From Ancylobacter polymorphus (GTDB lineage Bacteria > Pseudomonadota > Alphaproteobacteria > Rhizobiales > Xanthobacteraceae), in assembly GCF_022836935.1 (NCBI RefSeq), contig NZ_CP083239.1:2060001-2124000 (forward strand): a stretch of DNA of 64,000 bases. Direction: 5' to 3'. The notes beneath the pieces were generated by a model that saw only the letters and a list, made by a program, of their open reading frames with translations, had not been told where the DNA came from and did not search any database. Made by a program: the position numbers and the translations under genes. Of the stretch, positions 63,668-64,000 are shown piece by piece; the stretch's first letter is position 1, and every line of letters begins with the position of its first letter.

Positions 63668-64000
63668 GCCGCTTCTCCCTCGCCGAAGAGGGCACCCTGT
63701 TCCGGCCGGCGGCGGAGCACCTGCAGCCAGACGACGGCGACAAGGGCGGGGTCGTCCGGGTTGCGCAGGCGGATGGGCTTGTTCTCCGCCGTCGACCAGA
63801 TCTCGATCGTGCCGCGCCCCAGCGCCTCGATCGCCTTGAGGGCGAAGGCAGGGCGAATGCCGATGCGGCCGGGGCCGGTGCGCGCAACGATGGGGGCGCT
63901 CTCTGCGCCGTAAATGCCCTCGGAATGGTTGTCGAGCCAGAGGGACAGGTCACCCTCTTCGCCCCATTCCAGCCCCACGGCGCGCTCGTCGCTGCCGGCG
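63664..64000 (-). CDS. Sliding-clamp-like (DnaN C-terminal) fragment, 5' end outside window
   Basis: The last 112 codons are visible and the frame stays open to the right edge. The final part (FALKAIEALGRGTIEIWSTAENKPIRLRNPDDPALVAVVWLQVLRR) has the layout of the beta-clamp C-terminal domain (YLLDALKAL ... PL.IRDP.D... MPMR). A GTG at 63978 is in frame, but the true start is probably beyond the window. The clamp-like reading is inference by eye. Confidence 0.55.
   Translation of the reverse strand, partial: AGSDERAVGLEWGEEGDLSLWLDNHSEGIYGAESAPIVARTGPGRIGIRPAFALKAIEALGRGTIEIWSTAENKPIRLRNPDDPALVAVVWLQVLRRRPEQGALFGEGEAA

Overview
The window reads as chromosomal DNA of a high-GC alphaproteobacterium. 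The conserved ruvCAB-ybgC-tolQRAB-pal-cpoB-tilS-ftsH-glmM block, a 6S RNA directly upstream of a 5-formyltetrahydrofolate cyclo-ligase gene, DUF1465 (RcdA) and DUF1192 proteins, an IalB protein and a choXWV choline transporter all point to the order Hyphomicrobiales (Rhizobiales). A Xanthobacteraceae-like genus is a guess from overall feel, not a proof.

Layout. 1-7.8 kb holds housekeeping genes: a truncated ABC exporter, rpmE, rcdA-like, DUF1192, a quinone oxidoreductase, 6S RNA, fcl, a YmdB-type phosphodiesterase, an AT-richer FkbM methyltransferase and yebC. 7.8-9.7 kb has two transporters between yebC and the ruv genes. 9.8-25.2 kb is the conserved ruv/tol-pal/ftsH/glmM chromosome core, with a four-helix membrane protein between ruvA and ruvB.

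25.3-56.3 kb is a choline and glycine-betaine catabolic region interrupted by a few other genes. It encodes choline import (ChoXWV), choline to glycine betaine (BetA, BetB), betaine to dimethylglycine (GbcAB), dimethylglycine to sarcosine (DgcAB with a dedicated EtfAB pair), sarcosine to glycine plus a one-carbon unit (SoxBDAG), and serine to pyruvate (SdaA). Only serine hydroxymethyltransferase is missing to close the route. Two GlxA-type AraC regulators and an ECF sigma/anti-sigma pair lie in the same stretch. The most striking feature is that betI and betB form one uninterrupted reading frame, giving a predicted repressor-enzyme fusion of 729 residues. Matching palindromes lie between the divergent cho and bet operons. 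TGTCGC direct repeats lie upstream of gbcA and soxB.

56.5-59.8 kb carries a DUF1275 protein, a DUF533 protein, an outer-membrane beta-barrel and an IalB-family protein. 59.8-60.4 kb has no clear large gene but contains a possible 27-residue membrane peptide and a possible small RNA with its own terminator. From 60.4 kb to the right edge is one end of an integrated phage-like element: HNH endonuclease, tyrosine integrase, HTH/excisionase-like protein and tightly overlapping phage-type genes on the minus strand.

Three families of palindromic intergenic repeats recur. They occupy the gaps inside three catabolic transcription units: dgcA-dgcB, gbcA-gbcB and soxG-sdaA. All similarity statements come from reading the sequence and from knowledge of the families; no database search was run.
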